Assembly: GCA_947588795.1 (NCBI GenBank)
Contig: CANPZJ010000028.1
Location: forward strand, 1-9,991
Direction of reading: 5' to 3'
Source of the DNA: an uncultured Bacilli bacterium
GTDB lineage: Bacteria; Bacillota_I; Bacilli_A; RF39; UBA660
DNA: 9,991 nucleotides
Shown one piece after another: positions 6,242 to 9,991 of this stretch (positions are counted from its first letter, which is position 1; every line of letters begins with the position of its first letter). A program made the position numbers and the translations under genes. The notes beneath the pieces are model-generated. The model worked only from the letters and a program-made list of their open reading frames with translations, was not told the DNA's origin and ran no database searches.

Positions 6242-7258
6242 AGATTTGTCTTCTTCACTGGCAAAGCCATAATGCTCATAAATTTTATTTAAAACTTCTT
6301 CAGCAATATCAGGATTTTCTTTTAAGAATGCTTTTGCATTTTCTTTTCCTTGGCCAATCTTTTCACCATTATAAGCATACCAAGCACCACTTTTTTCTAA
6401 TACCCCAAGTTCACTTCCTATATCTACAAGTTCACCTTCATGAGATATTCCTTCACCATACATGATATCAACACTAGCAGTTTTAAATGGAGGGGCTACT
6501 TTATTTTTAACTACTTTAATATTAGTTCTATTACCAAGAACTTGGTCACCTTGTTTAATTTGTTCTCCACGTCTAATATCAAGTCTGACTGTTGAATAAA
6601 ATTTTAAAGCTCTTCCACCTGGTGTTGTTTCAGGATTTCCAAACATAACTCCAACTTTTTCTCTTAATTGGTTAATAAATATTGCTGTTGTATTTGTTTT
6701 ATTTAGTGTCCCTGATAATTTTCTTAATGCTTGTGACATAAGTCTTGCTTGAAGACCAACATGACTATCACCCATTTCCCCATCAATTTCCGCTTGTGGT
6801 ACTAAAGCTGCAACTGAATCAATTACAACAATGTCAATTGCTTCACTTTTGACAAGGGCATCACAAATTTCTAGGGCTTGTTCTCCTGAATCTGGTTGAC
6901 TAATTAAAAGTTCATCAATATTAACTCCTAATTTGTGAGCATAAACAGGATCTAGAGCATTTTCGGCATCAATAAAGGCTGCTCTTCCGCCTTTCTTTTG
7001 TACCTCTGCTATTGCGTGTAATGCAATAGTCGTTTTTCCAGATGATTCTGGTCCATATATCTCAACGATTCTTCCCTTTGGATAACCACCAACACCTAGT
7101 GCAATATCCAATGAAATAGAACCTGTGCTAGTCACATCTATTTTCATATGATCTTGTGCCCCTAATTTCATAATAGCATTTTCCCCAAATTGTTTCTCAA
7201 TATCTTTTAAAACTTGTTCCAATGCCTTATCAGTATCTTTGTTTTCTTTTGCTTTCAT
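6230..7258 (-). CDS. recA: Recombinase RecA
   Basis: RecA forms ATP-dependent filaments on single-stranded DNA, carries out strand exchange in recombination repair and stimulates LexA self-cleavage. The 342 residues match the family. The Walker A motif GPESSGKT is at 69-76, catalytic E99 lies in IDAENALDP, and Walker B ends at D147. Loop L1 is around EIDGEMGDSHVG (157-168), and loop L2 runs from about 195 to 221. The tail is acidic and lysine-rich. Asn100 replaces the His most common in the AEHALDP motif, a small variation. The start is supported by AAGGAG 7 bases upstream and by a near-consensus promoter. A possible LexA box lies just upstream of the promoter. rny lies downstream, with a HipA-like kinase gene and an RNA locus in between. 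Confidence 0.98.
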   Translation of the reverse strand: MKAKENKDTDKALEQVLKDIEKQFGENAIMKLGAQDHMKIDVTSTGSISLDIALGVGGYPKGRIVEIYGPESSGKTTIALHAIAEVQKKGGRAAFIDAENALDPVYAHKLGVNIDELLISQPDSGEQALEICDALVKSEAIDIVVIDSVAALVPQAEIDGEMGDSHVGLQARLMSQALRKLSGTLNKTNTTAIFINQLREKVGVMFGNPETTPGGRALKFYSTVRLDIRRGEQIKQGDQVLGNRTNIKVVKNKVAPPFKTASVDIMYGEGISHEGELVDIGSELGVLEKSGAWYAYNGEKIGQGKENAKAFLKENPDIAEEVLNKIYEHYGFASEEDKSKED

Positions 7259-7287
7259 TGTTTTCTCCTTTACTATCTGATAAATTA

Positions 7288-7316
7288 ATTTTACTACTTT
7301 GATTTTTTAATGTCAA
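7288..7316 (-). promoter_or_regulatory. Promoter of recA
   Basis: On the minus strand a perfect TTGACA (7316-7311) is followed by a 17-base spacer and TAAAAT (7293-7288). Transcription would start near 7281, leaving a leader of about 22 bases that carries AAAGGAG. Confidence 0.85.
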
Positions 7317-7324
7317 CATTAAAA

Positions 7325-7338
7325 CGAACTTTTGTTTA
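7325..7338. promoter_or_regulatory. Possible SOS box (LexA/DinR operator) of recA
   Basis: The site CGAACTTTTGTTTA resembles the Gram-positive SOS consensus CGAAC-RNRY-GTTYC. The core GAAC-N4-GTTC is matched except for the final C, and the outer base on that side also differs. It lies 8 bases upstream of the recA -35 box. Position and gene fit SOS control, but the sequence is degenerate and no lexA gene is visible here. Confidence 0.45.
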
Positions 7339-7355
7339 AAAAGTTAAAATTTTTA

Positions 7356-7379
7356 TTACAACATATTTTTACACCTCCT
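7356..7379 (-). other. Two-codon mini-ORF with a strong ribosome binding site
   Basis: On the minus strand AGGAGGT (7379-7373) is followed 8 bases later by ATG-TTG-TAA (7364-7356). This is the strongest Shine-Dalgarno sequence in the window, yet no longer ORF starts from it in any frame. It lies between dnaI and the recA promoter. It would be translated only if the dnaB-dnaI transcript reads through, or from an unseen promoter. It could be a stalling leader, a gene remnant or chance. Confidence 0.35.
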
Positions 7380-7431
7380 ACTTATAATATTAGCTTTTTT
7401 TCTTTGATTTCCTTTTTTTTCCAAAAAAAAA

Positions 7432-8331
7432 TTAATTTTTTTCATTAATTTTTTCTTCGCGATAGTTATTTCCAAGTAATTCTATATCATCTGTTAAGTA
7501 TTTAATTCGTTCAATTATTCTCTTTGCTTTTACTTGATCTTCTTTATCTTTTGTCAAACTAAAATTCTTTTCAAGTTCTCCTATATTTAAGTTAGATGTA
7601 AAAAATGTTGGCATCCCACTATTCATTCTGGTTTGTAAAATGGTACCAATTATTTCATCTCTACCCCATTCCGTTACTTTTTCTGCTCCTATATCATCTA
7701 AAAGCAAAATATCCACTTTTTCTAAGGCAAATAATTTATCTCCTACTAAATTTAAATCTTCTTTTAATTTTCTAAGTAACTCTGGGACATATACTATTTC
7801 GATACTAACACCAAATTTATTTTTAAGTTCATTTAAAAGAGCTGCAAGTAAGTATGTTTTACCTGTGCCAAAATTACCATGTAAATATAATCCTTTAGTG
7901 GTTTTAAAAGGATCAAATTTATCATAATAACTTTTAATCCATTTAATAATTTCGGCTCTATTTTTAGTTATTTTAATATCTTTTAATCTTGCACTATCTA
8001 AAATACTTTGATTAGTTTTTTTATTTTTTAAAGATTTCATCGCATTTTTTTGATATTTACAAGGAACATAAGAGAAACGCCAATTACCTTCTTTATTTTC
8101 CGGAAAATAAACATAACCTTTTACTTTATTTTTACACTCATACAAACTATCACAAGTTTTACAATGTTCTAATTCTTCTAGAGAATCTAATAATTTTAAA
8201 GTGTTTTTCTTAGCATCTTCTTCACTCATTTTTATTTTTTTAACTAAAGTTTTATAAGCATCATTTTTTAAAGCATTTTTAAATTCTAAATCTTGTTTTT
8301 TCTTAACATTATTATTTACTTTTATCTCCAT
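7432..8331 (-). CDS. dnaI: Primosomal protein DnaI (helicase loader)
   Basis: DnaI is the AAA+ ATPase that loads the replicative helicase (DnaC in Bacillus) onto DNA at oriC and at restarted forks. The 299 residues match the family. The N-terminal domain has four cysteines, C57, C60, C66 and C91, which fit the zinc-binding helicase-interaction region. The AAA+ domain has Walker A GNFGTGKT (152-159), Walker B DILLLDD (207-213), a TSN sensor (245-247) and a candidate arginine finger at R271 or R275. It starts one base after the dnaB stop codon. Its ribosome binding site AAAGGAG lies within the dnaB 3' end, which indicates translational coupling. No convincing terminator follows it; the A/T homopolymer runs after the stop lack a proper hairpin. 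Confidence 0.93.
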   Translation of the reverse strand: MEIKVNNNVKKKQDLEFKNALKNDAYKTLVKKIKMSEEDAKKNTLKLLDSLEELEHCKTCDSLYECKNKVKGYVYFPENKEGNWRFSYVPCKYQKNAMKSLKNKKTNQSILDSARLKDIKITKNRAEIIKWIKSYYDKFDPFKTTKGLYLHGNFGTGKTYLLAALLNELKNKFGVSIEIVYVPELLRKLKEDLNLVGDKLFALEKVDILLLDDIGAEKVTEWGRDEIIGTILQTRMNSGMPTFFTSNLNIGELEKNFSLTKDKEDQVKAKRIIERIKYLTDDIELLGNNYREEKINEKN

Positions 8332-8332
8332 T

Positions 8333-9604
8333 TTACTTAAACTCCTTTAATAAATCTTTTAGTTCCGCTTCTTCTTCATCTGATAAATTTTCATCTTTAA
8401 TATTTTGTTCAAACCAAATTGGGGTTTCTACTTTAACATTCTTTGGTGTTGGTTCTTTCTTTTGCAACTTACGATGTTCTTTTTCCGCAAATTCCATGGC
8501 ATCAGCTGCTGTTTTTAAATTAGCTCTTTTCCATTGGGCCGCGATAGTTTCCACATAAGCACTCGTAAAACGGTTATTATTTTTTCTTAAAACATAATCT
8601 ATTAAAACATTAACAACTGCTGGGGGAAGTTCTAAATCAATAATTAAATATTCAAGTAATTTTAAGTCTCTCGCTGTTGGTTTAACATTATGATACTTAT
8701 GTCTTAAAAAATCATAAGGAGAAGTATTTTCAAATACTGCTATAATTCTACCTTTTTTCGAATTATCTCCCAAAGGATTTTTTAAATATTCTGGTTGCGT
8801 ACGATAAACTAAAGTAGGTAATGCTCCTTTTTTAAATTGATAATCTTTTCTTGCAACTATTCTTAAACCATTTTTATCGATATTGCCATATTCATTTAAA
8901 ACACTACGAATAAGTTCAATCATTTTGAGTGTATCAATATTATAAATAAATGCTAAATTATTAATTAATTCTTTAGTTTTTTTATTGAATGCTTTTTCAC
9001 TAATAATATTTTTCGGAATACTTGCAATAATTTCATCAAAATTAATACGTGATGATACCATCATTGTACTATTTTTACGATCAACTATATTTTCGGCTAA
9101 AGTAAATTTCGATGTATCATAAACATCATCTAATTTCTTAGTTATATCTTCATAATCTTTTAAATCAATTTTTGGAATATTATATCTTTTCTTTAAACTT
9201 TCATATTCTCTTTCGCCAATATTGTTATATAAAACAACATTTAAAATAGGATGATTAAAAAATTCTTGGGGAGTAAGAGGAGAATATAATTCATAGATAT
9301 AATCATTTATTTCCCCATTTTTAACATAAGTTTTAAGTAAACCAAAGGCCTCTAAGGATTCTCTTGCAAGCTTAATATTTCCTATACCACATTTTAAGAC
9401 TACCATTAAATGATGATGAATTAAATCTCTACTCATCATATTAGATACTCCTAAATCATTCCACAATGTAAAATAGAGTGATGCTGCTAGAGCACCAATT
9501 AATGGCTCATATAAGTTAATAATTATTTCTCGATCAGTATTTGATAAGATACTTTTATTAACTACAACATATCTATCAGCAGGTAAAAGTGTTGTATTTT
9601 CCAT
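8333..9604 (-). CDS. dnaB: Replication initiation and membrane attachment protein DnaB (Bacillus type, DnaD-like)
   Basis: This is the Bacillus-type DnaB, a primosome component that acts with DnaD and DnaI in helicase loading and membrane attachment of the origin; it is not the E. coli DnaB helicase. The 423-residue length is slightly below that of B. subtilis DnaB. The N-terminal region (about 17-100) resembles the winged-helix domain, with LYEPLIGALAASLY at 31-44. A DnaB/DnaD C-terminal (DDBH2) module at about 310-380 carries the diagnostic Y-x3-I-x3-W motif (Y350, I354, W358). The tail is acidic. The start is supported by AAGGTGAT about 6 bases upstream. It forms an operon with dnaI. In Bacillus subtilis nrdR precedes dnaB; here an ORF6N/RhuM-like gene sits upstream, suggesting a rearranged or invaded locus. 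Confidence 0.9.
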   Translation of the reverse strand: MENTTLLPADRYVVVNKSILSNTDREIIINLYEPLIGALAASLYFTLWNDLGVSNMMSRDLIHHHLMVVLKCGIGNIKLARESLEAFGLLKTYVKNGEINDYIYELYSPLTPQEFFNHPILNVVLYNNIGEREYESLKKRYNIPKIDLKDYEDITKKLDDVYDTSKFTLAENIVDRKNSTMMVSSRINFDEIIASIPKNIISEKAFNKKTKELINNLAFIYNIDTLKMIELIRSVLNEYGNIDKNGLRIVARKDYQFKKGALPTLVYRTQPEYLKNPLGDNSKKGRIIAVFENTSPYDFLRHKYHNVKPTARDLKLLEYLIIDLELPPAVVNVLIDYVLRKNNNRFTSAYVETIAAQWKRANLKTAADAMEFAEKEHRKLQKKEPTPKNVKVETPIWFEQNIKDENLSDEEEAELKDLLKEFK

Positions 9605-9625
9605 TGAGAATCACCTTTCAATAAT

Positions 9626-9654
9626 ATTATAAATGAAAGTAGTTTTATTAACAA
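9626..9654 (-). promoter_or_regulatory. Promoter of the dnaB-dnaI operon
   Basis: On the minus strand TTGTTA (9654-9649) is followed by a 17-base spacer and a perfect TATAAT (9631-9626). The -35 box overlaps the last codons of the upstream ORF6N/RhuM-like gene. Transcription would start near 9619, leaving a leader of about 15 bases. Confidence 0.75.
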
Positions 9655-9991
9655 GTTTTTATTTTATTAAGCAAAGCATCAATTACTTCTTTATCTTCTA
9701 GTTTGTTTATAGAAAATGTTTTACTACCTATATGGTTTAATGATGTACCACAATGGTATATTATTTTTTTATCTATTATAATATATCTATCGTGAAAAGT
9801 ATTATTATAAATTACTTTTAAATTACTATATTGCTTATTATATTTCTCTATATCTATTTCTTTTAATAAACAATTCTCTTTACATATTATAGTTGTATTT
9901 ACATTTATATTTCTTATCATATCTAACATACTTTTATCTGCATAATTATCTATTATTATTAATTCTTTTTTGGCTTCTTTTATTATATCTA
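9648..9991 (-). CDS. ORF6N/RhuM-like protein, C-terminal part (partial at window edge)
   Basis: The frame stays open to the right edge, so the first ATG inside the window (9929) is probably internal. Upstream of it the frame reads DIIKEAKKELIIIDNYADKS, which continues the same domain. The visible part of about 114 residues resembles the C-terminal domain I recall on ORF6N and related phage-type DNA-binding proteins. Its marks are the hydrophobic strand with IDNYAD, FHDRYIIIDKK and IYHCGTSLNHIGSKTFSINKL. HDRYIIID fits a phospholipase-D-like H-x-K-x4-D half-motif with Arg in place of Lys, so the fold may be PLD-like and the catalysis lost. The expected N-terminal ORF6N or similar DNA-binding domain lies outside the window. 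Such genes are common in prophages and mobile regions. The stop codon overlaps the dnaB promoter. Confidence 0.6.
   Translation of the reverse strand, partial: DIIKEAKKELIIIDNYADKSMLDMIRNINVNTTIICKENCLLKEIDIEKYNKQYSNLKVIYNNTFHDRYIIIDKKIIYHCGTSLNHIGSKTFSINKLEDKEVIDALLNKIKTC

Noticed and set aside
7380..7431. Terminator downstream of dnaI
   Set aside because: The T-run and A-run can pair weakly, but there is no GC-containing stem and no T-tract after it on the minus strand.
7640..7927. 95-codon + strand frame opposite dnaI
   Set aside because: It is antisense to the AAA+ domain of DnaI, with shadow-type composition and no ribosome binding site of note.
1..9991. Mycoplasma-type genetic code (UGA as Trp)
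   Set aside because: All full-length proteins read without in-frame TGA and use TGG for Trp. The absence of TGA stop codons in eight genes is explained by AT-rich stop usage.

Overview
The window is AT-rich and single-copy in character. It reads as a low-GC Firmicute-type chromosome, most likely a Bacilli relative; an uncultured gut lineage close to the Mollicutes/RF39 groups is possible but is my inference. The evidence is the Bacillus-type primosome pair DnaB-DnaI, which is characteristic of Bacilli, together with RNase J and RNase Y. The promoters have sigma-A-like -35/-10 boxes, and most genes have purine-rich ribosome binding sites. All eight genes end in TAA or TAG and Trp is encoded by TGG, so nothing suggests UGA reassignment.

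Layout from left to right. Bases 1-177 hold a long hairpin and the promoter of rnjA (RNase J, + strand). Next on the + strand is a Fic-domain AMP-transferase gene with its own strong promoter, preceded by three tandem 12-bp repeats. A 14-bp bidirectional terminator separates this convergent pair from everything to the right, which lies on the minus strand. In minus-strand transcription order, starting at the right edge, come: the 3' part of an ORF6N/RhuM-like gene; dnaB and dnaI (an operon with one base between the genes); recA (own promoter, possible SOS box, a Met-Leu-stop mini-ORF upstream); a HipA-like kinase gene; a structured RNA locus with no coding potential (about 4727-4883) ending in a good intrinsic terminator; and rny (RNase Y) with its own promoter.

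The housekeeping content is RNA decay (RNase J, RNase Y) and replication/repair (DnaB, DnaI, RecA). recA and rny lie near each other in other Firmicutes, and here a HipA-like kinase gene and the structured RNA sit between them. The Fic, HipA-like and ORF6N genes are accessory, toxin-like or phage-associated families, each placed singly between core genes. The least explained element is the structured RNA between the kinase and rny. I could not match it to any RNA family I know.
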